57,297 nucleotides of DNA from Eubacterium sp. (lineage in GTDB: Bacteria; Bacillota; Clostridia; Lachnospirales; Lachnospiraceae). The notes below the pieces were generated by a model. That model did no database searches. It was given only the letters and a program-made list of their open reading frames with translations, and was not told the DNA's origin. Shown piece after piece: positions 9,305 through 17,210 of this stretch (the first letter of the stretch is position 1; the number at the start of each line of letters is the position of its first letter). The position numbers were made by a program, and so were the translations under genes. The stretch is taken from positions 1-57,297 of the forward strand of contig JAETSX010000040.1 of assembly GCA_021769425.1 (NCBI GenBank). The letters are read 5' to 3'.

Positions 9305-9928
9305 ATGAGCATAAACAGTGTAAATAATGTAAATACCAGTACTGCAGTTTATAACAGCACATCCGTTCAGCAGAATGCACAGACTGCTGAGAAAACAGAT
9401 ACTTCCAAGAACACCGCCAGCGACAAAGGCGTTGTATACGAAAAGGGCACATCTTCCAGTTCTTCTACTAAGGGCATCTATTCCAAGGATGAGATTGTAG
9501 CCCGTCTGAAGAAAGATGCAGAAGCCAGAACTTCCCAGATGAGAAGCCTGGTAGAGAAGATGATGACCAGCCAGGGCACGAAAATCGGCCAGGCTGACGA
9601 TATGTGGAAATTCCTTGCCAGCGGTAAGTTTACCGTAAGCGCTGATGTGAAAGCACAGGCGCAGGCTGATATCGCTGAGGACGGATACTGGGGCGTAGAA
9701 CAGACTTCCGATCGTATCCTTGAATTTGCTAAGGCTTTGACCGGCGGAGACTCTTCCAAAGCAGAGGAAATGCGTGCAGCTTTTGAGAAAGGCTTCAAAG
9801 CCGCTACCGGCGCATGGGGTTCCAAATTACCGGATATTTCACAGAGAACTTACAAGGCCGTTATGGACAAATTCGACGACTGGGCAGGCGTAAAGAAAGC
9901 CGAAACAGATACAGAAACGGAATCATAA
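9305..9928 (+). CDS. unrecognised 207-residue protein, possible motility regulon member
   Basis: The strong Shine-Dalgarno AAGGAGGG eight bases upstream picks ATG 9305 rather than the in-frame TTG at 9284. The N-terminus (about 1-65) is rich in Ser, Thr, Asn and Lys and likely disordered (MSINSVNNVNTSTAVYNSTS). The rest is helical (KDEIVARLKKDAEAR, QADIAEDGYWGVEQTSDRIL, AFEKGFKAATGAWG). There is no signal peptide and no cysteine. Low-complexity Asn/Ser starts of this kind are common in flagellar export substrates, and the promoter resembles sigma-D sites, so a link to motility is inferred. I do not know the family. Confidence 0.7.
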   Translation: MSINSVNNVNTSTAVYNSTSVQQNAQTAEKTDTSKNTASDKGVVYEKGTSSSSSTKGIYSKDEIVARLKKDAEARTSQMRSLVEKMMTSQGTKIGQADDMWKFLASGKFTVSADVKAQAQADIAEDGYWGVEQTSDRILEFAKALTGGDSSKAEEMRAAFEKGFKAATGAWGSKLPDISQRTYKAVMDKFDDWAGVKKAETDTETES

Positions 9929-10008
9929 TCTGCCAGATATCTTCTCAGGCCATGTATGCAGCCGATATCTTTGCTGCCTGAGAGAATACACTCATAAAAA
10001 ACTCAAAG

Positions 10009-10042
10009 AAGAGGAGCCGGAAGTTTCCGGTTTCTCTTTTTT
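10009..10042 (+). terminator. rho-independent terminator
   Basis: AGAGGAGCCGGAA and TTCCGGTTTCTCT pair around a two-base loop, followed by six Ts. It closes the transcript of the 207-residue protein. A second inverted repeat, TCTCAGGC/GCCTGAGA, lies just upstream at 9943-9983. Confidence 0.8.
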
Positions 10043-10151
10043 CCGCTGAAAAATTCATGAAACATTGCAGAACTGGAACTTCCGGAAAATCTGCTGATTG
10101 CCCTGATTAAACGGCAGGAGGAGAATTTGATTCCCCAGGGAAGCTCCCGAA

Positions 10152-10178
10152 TGCGATATTTAACCGCCGGAGTAATAT
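10152..10178 (+). repeat. copy of a 27-bp interspersed sequence
   Basis: These 27 bases, whose core is TAACCGCCGGAGTAATAT, are repeated exactly at 16476-16502. The 18-base core is found again in inverted orientation at 16338-16355. It lies between two terminators in an otherwise empty 400-bp gap. Confidence 0.75.
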
Positions 10179-10185
10179 ATAGAAA

Positions 10186-10248
10186 AAGCTGCCGGGAAAT
10201 AATTTCCCCCGCTCTATGCGGCAGGCAAATTTGATTTCCCGGCAGCTT
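10186..10248. terminator. long-stem bidirectional terminator
   Basis: AAGCTGCCGGGAAAT (10186-10200) pairs perfectly with ATTTCCCGGCAGCTT (10234-10248). T-rich tracts follow on both strands. It closes the secDF transcript on the minus strand and backs up the terminator at 10009 on the plus strand. Confidence 0.7.
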
Positions 10249-10330
10249 CCTTTTTCGGCCTGTCAGCCTTTTCCTAATTTACAGGGGTTCTCTGTACAGA
10301 CATCCAGCCGTACAGAGAACATGCTGTCCT

Positions 10331-12475
10331 TTATTTCTTTGCAAATTTCACTTTAAATTCATACCACAGCGCACCGGTAATGCATACCGAAGAGTAACCG
10401 CCGCAGATAATTCCTGCCATTAACGGAAGGGCAAATTCCCGAATGGAGCTGACGCCCAGAATGAACAGCACAAAAACCATAATAAAGGTGGTCAGTGAAG
10501 TATTGATGCTTCTGGACAAGGTCTGCGTAATACTCCGGTCAGCAATTTCCATCAGAGCCTCCGGATCTTTCTTCTTGCTTCCTCCCAGATTCTCGCGGAT
10601 TCGGTCAAAGATAACGATGGTGGCATTGATGGAGTAACCCACAATGGTCAGCATACATGCAATAAAGGTATTTCCCACGGAAATCCTTGCCACTGCATAG
10701 AAGGCAAGCACCACCAGCACGTCATGCAGAAGGGCAATGACCGCGCTGCCTGCAAACCGGATATCCTTAAATCGGAACCAGATATATATCAGCATACAGA
10801 TGGTAGCAATTACCACCGCCCAGATTGCGTCTGATTTCATCTCATTACTTACTGTGGAACTGATATTCTCAGCAGTGATTCCGTCTTCGCTGACGCCGAA
10901 CTTATCAATCAATGCCTGATTCAAAGATTCACGTTCCGCCAGTTCCAGAGAACGCGTCTTAATTACCACCTGATTGGTTCCCTCAATCTTCTGGGTCTGG
11001 ACATTGGGATCGCCTGTCACATCTTCTACAACCGGAACAATGTTCTCATCAATTTCATTGATGGAATAATCTTCGTTAAAAGTCACTGTGGTGGAAGTTC
11101 CGCCTACAAAGTCCAGACTGTAATTGAGAATATTTCCGTCTTTTGACTTATTGATTCCCATTCCTACAGCTCCCGCCAGAATCAGCAGCCCTGAGACAGC
11201 AAAAAATATCATGCGTTTTCCCAGAAAATGGATGGTATTGCGCTCCGTTGTGGAACCGTAAAATTTAGCGTCCTGCACACCCAGTGCATAGAAGCATTTC
11301 ATCAGCCAGCGTGTCACTACCAATGCGGTAAACATAGATAATACAATACCGATTCCCAATGTATAGGCAAAGCCTTTGACAGAACCGGAACCACGGGTGC
11401 CCAGCACGACTGCCGCAATCAATGTGGTGATATTGCCGTCCACAATAGCGGAAAGGGCTTTTTCATATCCAAGCTTAATGGCTGTGCTTACGGTCTTTCC
11501 TGCACCGATTTCTTCCCGGATACGGGCAAAAATAATGACATTTGCATCCACCGCCATACCGATGGACAGGATAATGCCTGCAATACCCGGCAGGGTCAGC
11601 GTAATATCAAAAATCCACAGCGCCCATACCGTCAGAGCAGAATAAAGCACAAGGGCAAGGCTGGCGGTAAATCCAGGCACACGGTACATCACTATCATAA
11701 ACAGCATAACCAGAATCAGGCCGATGAGAGCCGCCTTCAAACTGGTGGAAATCGCTTCCTCTCCCAGCTGAGCCCCAACTACCTTGGAGTGGAGTTCCTC
11801 TAACTCCAGAGACAGGGAACCGATACGGATGATGGAAGCCAGCTCTTCTGCCGCCTCAAAACTTTCCATATGGGTAATCTGCGCTTTTCCGCCGGTGATG
11901 GCTTCATCCACCCCCGGTTCGCTGATGGTCTGGCCGTCATATACAATAGGCATTGTTTTGCCCACATTGTCTGCCGTTGCTTTGGCAAATTTCTCCGCCC
12001 CTTCATCTGTCAGGGTCAGATCTACCACATACTGGCGGTTTCCCATATTATCTGTGTAAGTGCCGCCCTGGGCATTCTGGATATCGGTTCCCGACACCAG
12101 TGTTTCCCCGGCTTCGTTCTGGAATTCCAGGGAACCCGGCTTGCCCAGTTCCTCTAATATGGCATTTGCATCGGAAACGCCTGGAATTTCAATATTAATT
12201 CTGTCATTTCCTTCCTGATATACGGTAGACTCTGTACTGTACACTTCCACACGCTTCTGCAGCTTGTATACGGTATCTTTCATGTCCTCTGCCGAGGGAT
12301 TCTCGTCCACCGCCCTGTAAGTGATGCTGACACCGCCTGCAAGGTCAAGTCCCAGCTTAATATTACGGTTCTCTCCTACGCCAACCGTTGAGATAATGGT
12401 TCCTGCATACCAGGTCATACCTACCATGATTGCCAGAATCAGGGCCAAAATCCCCGTAGCTTTACTTTTCTTCAT
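10331..12475 (-). CDS. secDF: protein translocase SecDF fusion
   Basis: Membrane component of the Sec translocon that uses the proton gradient to pull exported proteins outward. A single 714-residue protein carries SecD (about 1-400, with the P1 domain before six helices) and SecF (about 420-714, six helices). The conserved motifs are DVNVIIFARIREE in the SecD half and NATIVIFDRIREN in the SecF half. The frame is open to 12541, but ATG 12475 has GAGAGGAAGAG before it and the normal MKKSKATGI start. SecD and SecF are separate in many clostridia and fused here. It follows the SCIFF maturase, its usual neighbour. Confidence 0.93.
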   Translation of the reverse strand: MKKSKATGILALILAIMVGMTWYAGTIISTVGVGENRNIKLGLDLAGGVSITYRAVDENPSAEDMKDTVYKLQKRVEVYSTESTVYQEGNDRINIEIPGVSDANAILEELGKPGSLEFQNEAGETLVSGTDIQNAQGGTYTDNMGNRQYVVDLTLTDEGAEKFAKATADNVGKTMPIVYDGQTISEPGVDEAITGGKAQITHMESFEAAEELASIIRIGSLSLELEELHSKVVGAQLGEEAISTSLKAALIGLILVMLFMIVMYRVPGFTASLALVLYSALTVWALWIFDITLTLPGIAGIILSIGMAVDANVIIFARIREEIGAGKTVSTAIKLGYEKALSAIVDGNITTLIAAVVLGTRGSGSVKGFAYTLGIGIVLSMFTALVVTRWLMKCFYALGVQDAKFYGSTTERNTIHFLGKRMIFFAVSGLLILAGAVGMGINKSKDGNILNYSLDFVGGTSTTVTFNEDYSINEIDENIVPVVEDVTGDPNVQTQKIEGTNQVVIKTRSLELAERESLNQALIDKFGVSEDGITAENISSTVSNEMKSDAIWAVVIATICMLIYIWFRFKDIRFAGSAVIALLHDVLVVLAFYAVARISVGNTFIACMLTIVGYSINATIVIFDRIRENLGGSKKKDPEALMEIADRSITQTLSRSINTSLTTFIMVFVLFILGVSSIREFALPLMAGIICGGYSSVCITGALWYEFKVKFAKK

Positions 12476-12566
12476 GATCTCTTCCTCTCTTACTTTATTC
12501 TCCTGCCTGCCGGACCTGCTCTGTCTGCCCGGGGCCGGCACATGTTCTGCTATTATGCCCAGGCAG

Positions 12567-13934
12567 TCAGTCTTCTGCCTCTTCTGCCAATGCAGCTTTT
12601 ATCATAATGGCGCATTCTATCCGCTTTTTCTGAAGCTCACAGCCAATTTCATAAGTATCCGTAATGCTTCCGTGAAAATGATGGGAATTGGCTGCGCAGC
12701 CGCCGCTGCAGTAGAATTTTGCAAAACAGTTCCTGCAGTTTTCTTTCGCATATACGTTGCAATGTTTAAATTCATTCTGCAGTTCTGTATTTTTCACGCC
12801 TTCAAGAACATTTCCCATAAGAAATTCTTCATTTCCCACAAACTGATGACAGGGATACAAATCCCCCCAGGGAGTGACAGCCAGATATTCTGTTCCGGAA
12901 CCACAGCCGGAAAGCCGCTTTGCCACACAGGGACCGCCCTCCAAATCTATCATAAAATGAAAGAAATTAAAATCACGCCCTTCTCTGTGCCGGCAGATCA
13001 TCTCTGCCGCCAGCCTGTCATATTCTTCAAACAGCTGAGGCAGATCTTCCTTCTTCAGTGCGTATTCTTCAGAAGGCGGCGCCACCACAGGCTCCACGGA
13101 AATCTGCTGAAAACCCAAATCCGCCAGATGCAGCACATCCCGGGAAAAATCCAGATTGTTGTGGGTAAAAGTTCCCCGCACATAATACTTTTCCTGATTT
13201 CTGCTCTCAGCAAACTTCTGAAACTTCGGCACAATCAAATCATAACTGCCTGCGCCTTTGCGGAAAGGACGCATTCTGTCATTGACTTCTTTTCTTCCAT
13301 CAATGCTTAACACTACATTTGCCATTTCCTGATTGGCAAATTCCATAATCTCATCATTCAGCAGTACGCCGTTGGTTGTCAGGGTAAACCGGAAATTCTT
13401 ATTGTGAATCTTCTCCTGCTCCCTTCCGTATGCAACCAGCTTCTTTACCACATCAAAGTTCATTAACGGCTCTCCGCCGAAGAAATCCACTTCCAGATTC
13501 CGCCGGTTTCCCGACGATGCAATCAAAAAATCCAGCGCCGCCTTCCCCACTTCAAAAGACATCATGGCTCTTCTTCCGTGATATTCCCCTTCTTCGGCAA
13601 AGCAGTAACGGCAGGCCAGATTGCAGTCATGGGCAATATGCAGACACAATGCTTTTACCACTGTGGGCCTGTCCTTAAACTGCTCCATGTAATTTTCATA
13701 TTCATCACTGGTGAAAAGCTGCTGAGCGTCTGCCAGAGTTTTCACCTCTTCATAGCTTTCCTCAATCTCCTGTTTCGGATACTTCTGTTTCAGAAGGGAG
13801 ACGATTTCCTCTTTTTCAGTCTTTTTCTCAAACAGGGGAATCACATCATAAGTCACATCATCCACAATATGTATAGCTCCGCTGTTTACATCCAAAACAA
13901 TGTTGTACCCGTTATTTTTATACTGGTGAACCAC
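12567..13934 (-). CDS. SCIFF peptide radical SAM maturase
   Basis: Radical SAM/SPASM enzyme that makes thioether (sactionine or ranthionine) cross-links in the SCIFF peptide encoded just upstream. The cluster-binding CNLACRYC puts cysteines at about 104, 108 and 111. FFGGEPLMNF follows, and the C-terminal SPASM cysteines are in CGSGTEYLAVTPWGDLYPC and CRNCFAKFYCSGGC. I prefer a GTG start at 13934: AGG lies nine bases upstream and the protein then begins (V/M)VHQYKNNGYNIVLDVNSGA, as relatives do. The open frame runs on to 13985 without a ribosome site. Family, peptide and SecDF context all agree. Confidence 0.93.
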   Translation of the reverse strand: MVHQYKNNGYNIVLDVNSGAIHIVDDVTYDVIPLFEKKTEKEEIVSLLKQKYPKQEIEESYEEVKTLADAQQLFTSDEYENYMEQFKDRPTVVKALCLHIAHDCNLACRYCFAEEGEYHGRRAMMSFEVGKAALDFLIASSGNRRNLEVDFFGGEPLMNFDVVKKLVAYGREQEKIHNKNFRFTLTTNGVLLNDEIMEFANQEMANVVLSIDGRKEVNDRMRPFRKGAGSYDLIVPKFQKFAESRNQEKYYVRGTFTHNNLDFSRDVLHLADLGFQQISVEPVVAPPSEEYALKKEDLPQLFEEYDRLAAEMICRHREGRDFNFFHFMIDLEGGPCVAKRLSGCGSGTEYLAVTPWGDLYPCHQFVGNEEFLMGNVLEGVKNTELQNEFKHCNVYAKENCRNCFAKFYCSGGCAANSHHFHGSITDTYEIGCELQKKRIECAIMIKAALAEEAED

Positions 13935-14056
13935 TGCCGGTTTCCTCGCTTTCCATCCTTTTGTGTTCCTTCCGCCCTTCCTCATGCAAAACGCACAAAT
14001 GACCGCTCGTTTGATGCGAACGGTCCGGTTTCATTCTTATGCTTTTCAAACACTCT

Positions 14057-14197
14057 TTATTTGTTCTCACAACTCTGGTTCCCTACGGTGCAGCTTGTCT
14101 TGCATGCAGACTGGCAGGAAGTCTGGCATTCTCCGCAGCCGCCTTTTTTCACTGTGTTCTGTAATCTTTTTGTATTTAATGTCTTTACATGTTTCAT
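14057..14197 (-). CDS. SCIFF family ribosomal peptide precursor
   Basis: A 46-residue precursor of a ranthipeptide. The leader MKHVKTLNTKRLQNTVKKGG is followed by a core with six cysteines at 21, 24, 28, 32, 36 and 43, spaced within the last 26 residues. These are the signature of six cysteines in forty-five residues. The ATG at 14197 has AAAGGAAG nine bases upstream; the longer open frame to 14254 lacks a ribosome site. The cross-linked product of this family is conserved across Clostridia and has been linked to quorum-type signalling, though its role here is unknown. The maturase lies 122 bp downstream. Confidence 0.95.
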   Translation of the reverse strand: MKHVKTLNTKRLQNTVKKGGCGECQTSCQSACKTSCTVGNQSCENK

Positions 14198-14232
14198 TTT
14201 GAAATACTTCCTTTCTGATTTAATCATGTCAA

Positions 14233-14241
14233 AGTATATCA
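14233..14241 (-). promoter_or_regulatory. extended -10 promoter for the SCIFF gene
   Basis: On the minus strand TGATATACT fits an extended -10 element (TGn then TATACT), about 36 bases before the SCIFF start codon. No good -35 box is seen. It lies directly after the histidine kinase stop, so SCIFF can be transcribed separately from the two-component genes. Confidence 0.5.
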
Positions 14242-14264
14242 CAATTTTTCTCAAATGAAAAGCA

Positions 14265-15497
14265 TTATTTCAAAAATTCCACGGTTGCCCGGAACTGATC
14301 GCAGTCGATGGATATGTCGAACTGCCCGCCCAATGCCGCTGTATAGGTGCTTACGATGGCAAGTCCCAGTCCGTTGCCTTCTGTGGTTCTGGATTCATCG
14401 CCTCTGGCAAAACGCTCCATAATCTGTTCTTTGGTAAATTCCATGGGATACCCTGCAGTGTTAGTGAGCTCAAAGCGCACCTTTGTCCCTTCTTCTGTTA
14501 CTGATGTTTTCAGGAAAATTCTCGTATGCTCCTGGGAATATTTCAATGCATTTTCCAGTAAATTCTGGCAAATCCGGTACATATAGCCGCTGTCTGCCGT
14601 AAAATCCGTGGGTTCTTTTGTGAGCATCACCACAAATTCCCGTCCGCTTTCTGCAATCCGGTCTTCCATATCGGCCTTTACCTGCTCAATCAGCCGGTTC
14701 AGTTCCATGGATTCCATTTTCAGTTCCACATTTCCGCTGCTGGTCTTCGCCAGATCAAAGAGACTGTCTATCATTTCTTTTAATTTCTGGGCCTTTCGGG
14801 AAAGCACTTCGATATAATCAGACAATACGTCGCTTAATTCCTCTTTTTTCATCAATTCCAGATAACCTACCATAGAAGTGAGAGGCGTCTTTAAATCATG
14901 AGACACATTTGAAATCAAATCCACTTTCATCTGCTCGCTGCGCAAAGCAGCCTCTAAGCTTCTTTGATTGATCATCTCCAGATTCTCCATATGACGCTTT
15001 AACTGCGCCTTCATATAGGAATCCAGAGTTAAATTGCAGACAACCCACTGAATGCCCACAGTTCCCAGCGGAATATATGCCCCGCTTAAGTTGCCGTACA
15101 TCCAGGTGTCCTTCAATCTGAAACTGAAATTTACAATGGCCGCAATCAAAGCAGCGCCGGCAATCACGCCCAGCGTCAACTGCCATTTTCGCTGTTTCCG
15201 CTCCCATTCCCGGAAAAAATTCTTTGACTGGATGTCCCAATTCCGATTTTCATAAATCAAAATAAATTTTAAAAAACCTGCAAAGCCTGCAGCAAAGCAG
15301 AGGTTCATCAGGAAACCTTCCTGAATATTGTATCTGGTGGGCGTATACCGGTAGGAAATAATATCCGACAGCATCATAAATCCCAGGATGCAGCCTGCTG
15401 TTCCGGGAACCAGCCAGATTTCATTTCTTTTTATAATTTTTTTCAGCCATTGCCGGACTTTGTTTCCCGCTTTAGAATTTTTCCATTTTATAGCCAA
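14265..15497 (-). CDS. membrane sensor histidine kinase
   Basis: 410 residues. About four membrane helices lie in the first 160 residues (WLVPGTAGCILGFMMLSDII, then AAGFAGFLKFILIYE, LTLGVIAGAALIAAI and IPLGTVGIQWVVCNLTL). They are followed by a HisKA domain with SNVSHDLKTPLTSMVGYLEL, His200 being the phosphorylation site. The ATPase domain has the N box NLLENALKYS and G box GNGLGLAIV. There is no large extracellular sensor, so the signal may be in the membrane. The gene overlaps the end of the response regulator gene by 26 bp, so they form one operon. Confidence 0.9.
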   Translation of the reverse strand: MAIKWKNSKAGNKVRQWLKKIIKRNEIWLVPGTAGCILGFMMLSDIISYRYTPTRYNIQEGFLMNLCFAAGFAGFLKFILIYENRNWDIQSKNFFREWERKQRKWQLTLGVIAGAALIAAIVNFSFRLKDTWMYGNLSGAYIPLGTVGIQWVVCNLTLDSYMKAQLKRHMENLEMINQRSLEAALRSEQMKVDLISNVSHDLKTPLTSMVGYLELMKKEELSDVLSDYIEVLSRKAQKLKEMIDSLFDLAKTSSGNVELKMESMELNRLIEQVKADMEDRIAESGREFVVMLTKEPTDFTADSGYMYRICQNLLENALKYSQEHTRIFLKTSVTEEGTKVRFELTNTAGYPMEFTKEQIMERFARGDESRTTEGNGLGLAIVSTYTAALGGQFDISIDCDQFRATVEFLK

Positions 15498-16176
15498 TGC
15501 CCCACACCACCTTTACATACTTTGGATTTTTTGTGTCTATCTCCAGCTTTTCCCGAATATGGCGGATATGCACCATCACCGTATTTTCTACCGTGTAAGT
15601 TGCCGTCTCTTTCCAGACTTTTTCGTAAATCTTTTCTGCGGAAAACACCTGGCCCGGATGCTCCATCAAAAGTTCCAGAATCTTATATTCGGTGGCCGTC
15701 AGCTTCACCTCCGCACCATCCACAATGGCTTTCTTGCTTTTCTTGTCCAGAACCAGGCTGCCGTTGACAATCATGTCATCCTGAACCTTGGGCGCGCTGC
15801 CTCCCCAGGTATGATACCGCCTGAGCTGCGCCGCAACCCGTGCCGTCAGCTCCGCCGGGTTGTAAGGCTTGGCGATGTAATCATCCGCTCCCATCACAAG
15901 ACCGGAAACCTTGTCGCTTTCCTCTGTCTTGGCTGACAGGATAATCACCGGAATTTTGTTGGTTTCCCGTATCTTCATCAACGCTGACAATCCGTTCAGC
16001 CTGGGCATCATTACATCCAGCAGAATCAAATCCACCGGATTCTCTCTTAAGATTTCCAACGCCTCCAGCCCGTCATAAGCTTTCAATATCCGGTATCCTT
16101 CATATTCTAAGAGTTTTCCCAGAGAAAACACAATCTCTTTGTTGTCATCTACCACCAAAATGGTTTGCTGTTCCAT
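15472..16176 (-). CDS. OmpR/PhoB family response regulator
   Basis: 234 residues. The receiver domain (1-120) has DDNKE near the start, the phospho-acceptor Asp54 in LILLDVMMPRLNG and Lys near 104 (YIAKPYNPAEL). The winged-helix effector follows (about 135-232) with TATEYKILELLMEHPGQVFS and VMVHIRHIREKLE. It is the first gene of a two-gene operon with the overlapping kinase. The target genes are unknown. Its position upstream of the SCIFF gene is not part of the usual SCIFF neighbourhood. Confidence 0.92.
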   Translation of the reverse strand: MEQQTILVVDDNKEIVFSLGKLLEYEGYRILKAYDGLEALEILRENPVDLILLDVMMPRLNGLSALMKIRETNKIPVIILSAKTEESDKVSGLVMGADDYIAKPYNPAELTARVAAQLRRYHTWGGSAPKVQDDMIVNGSLVLDKKSKKAIVDGAEVKLTATEYKILELLMEHPGQVFSAEKIYEKVWKETATYTVENTVMVHIRHIREKLEIDTKNPKYVKVVWGIGYKMEKF

Positions 16177-16337
16177 GTCCTTTTCTCCTTGTCATTTATA
16201 AAAACCTTGCTGCGTCATGTTTCAGGATACAGACATTATAATAGTGATTTCAAAAAGAAAACTCAAGAAATTTCTTAAAAAAATATTAATAAAACAAAAT
16301 TCAGCCCTGTACGGCAAATCTTTTTGCCGTGCAGTAT

Positions 16338-16502
16338 ATATTACTCCGGCGGTTATACTCAAGAGCATACTTATTTGCCAAATGATTTGGTTGTTTTCTT
16401 GAAACAGCGAAAACTTGTTGGCAAATCATTTCGCTCATGGGTATAAATATCGCAGTTTTTACTTGTCTAAATTTCTGCGATATTTAACCGCCGGAGTAAT
16501 AT
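16338..16502. repeat. inverted repeat pair flanking the 92-bp element
   Basis: ATATTACTCCGGCGGTTA (16338-16355) and TAACCGCCGGAGTAATAT (16485-16502) are perfect 18-bp inverted copies. Copy 1 of the 92-bp palindromic element lies between them, plus a hairpin AAATATCGCAG/CTGCGATATTT (16445-16485). The right arm extends to the 27-bp sequence also present at 10152. The 458-bp gap 16177-16634 holds no gene, only this structure and a small stem (about 16304-16331). Confidence 0.8.
16354..16445 (+). repeat. 92-bp palindromic element, copy 1
   Basis: It begins TATACTCAAGAGC and ends GCTCATGGGTATA, near-complementary ends. The inner arms are built on AAATGATTT and AAATCATTT. This copy differs from the others in the middle, with the inner palindrome half reversed. 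It matches copies at 23.9, 27.5, 38.8 and 46.5 kb. Confidence 0.85.
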
Positions 16503-16634
16503 TTGCATATCGAAATATAAACCATCCCTTGCCATGCAAAACTGCATTTCAACTGTTTATGCTATGTATCATGCTAAGAGCATGTTTGAAAAATGCTCTT
16601 GCGCCGTATTCTTCGGACTTATCAGAATCTGTTT

Positions 16635-17048
16635 TCAGCTTGCCATTCCGCCGATCATCCCCGACGCCGTGCACAGAACCAGCGTGGTTACAAATCTGGA
16701 CATTTCCATATTGATTCCCTTCTGGAATACAATAGAACCCAATGCCAGAATCAGGAAATAACATGCGCCCATTGCCATTCCCCAGATAAAACGCTTCCGC
16801 TTCATCACTTTTCCGCTTAAAAAGCCTCCCAAAAGCCCGGATATCACATAAATCAGCACTATCCCTATGGAGACAACGCTTTCACTGAGCTGCATCTTAT
16901 AAAGCATGGCAGACAGAATCAGCAGCATAATCCCCGTTACCATATACATGGCGAGTAAAATTTTCAATATGGATAACAGGGAAACTGCCGTTTTTCCTTC
17001 CCCCTGGTTTTTGCCGGGCGCGGGCATTCTCCGCAATTTCTTTTCCAT
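16635..17048 (-). CDS. TIGR04086 family membrane protein
   Basis: 137-residue protein with four predicted membrane helices (LLSILKILLAMYMVTGIMLL, SIGIVLIYVISGLLGGFLSG, WGMAMGACYFLILALGSIVF and FVTTLVLCTASGMIGG). The conserved GGFLSGKVMKRKRF fits TIGR04086, a family of unknown function found next to yajC, SCIFF and secDF genes in Clostridia. GGAGGGAGGAAAAGGG before the ATG supports the start. Its presence 2.8 kb upstream of the SCIFF gene is consistent with a conserved cluster that has been split by the two-component operon and repeats. Confidence 0.8.
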   Translation of the reverse strand: MEKKLRRMPAPGKNQGEGKTAVSLLSILKILLAMYMVTGIMLLILSAMLYKMQLSESVVSIGIVLIYVISGLLGGFLSGKVMKRKRFIWGMAMGACYFLILALGSIVFQKGINMEMSRFVTTLVLCTASGMIGGMAS

Positions 17049-17157
17049 CCCTTTTCCTCCCTCCTGTGGATGTCCCTTTCACTGTCATTTTATTCCGCTT
17101 TTCCCGGAACTATTACAACTGTTTTTTCTAAAATTTCCCTAAACTTCCTGGAACTTC

Positions 17158-17186
17158 TTGCAAATTCCTCCTGTTTCCGTTATATT
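17158..17186 (+). promoter_or_regulatory. sigma-A type promoter
   Basis: TTGCAA (17158-17163), 17-base spacer, TATATT (17181-17186), ending about 25 bases before the CNNM gene start. Confidence 0.65.
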
Positions 17187-17210
17187 AAGGAAGTGAAAGG
17201 AGAGATGTAC

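Noticed and set aside
12321-13310. Plus-strand 329-codon frame
   Set aside because: Antisense to the well-supported SCIFF maturase and the SecDF start; no ribosome site and no recognisable domain.
13985-14030. Hairpin between SCIFF and maturase genes as a terminator
   Set aside because: ACCG/CGGT-type stem near 13997-14020 is short with a mismatch and has no U-run. An attenuator is possible but not supported enough to list.
16549-16764. Minus-strand frame of 71 codons at the TIGR04086 gene end
   Set aside because: It overlaps the membrane protein gene in another frame and has no ribosome site.
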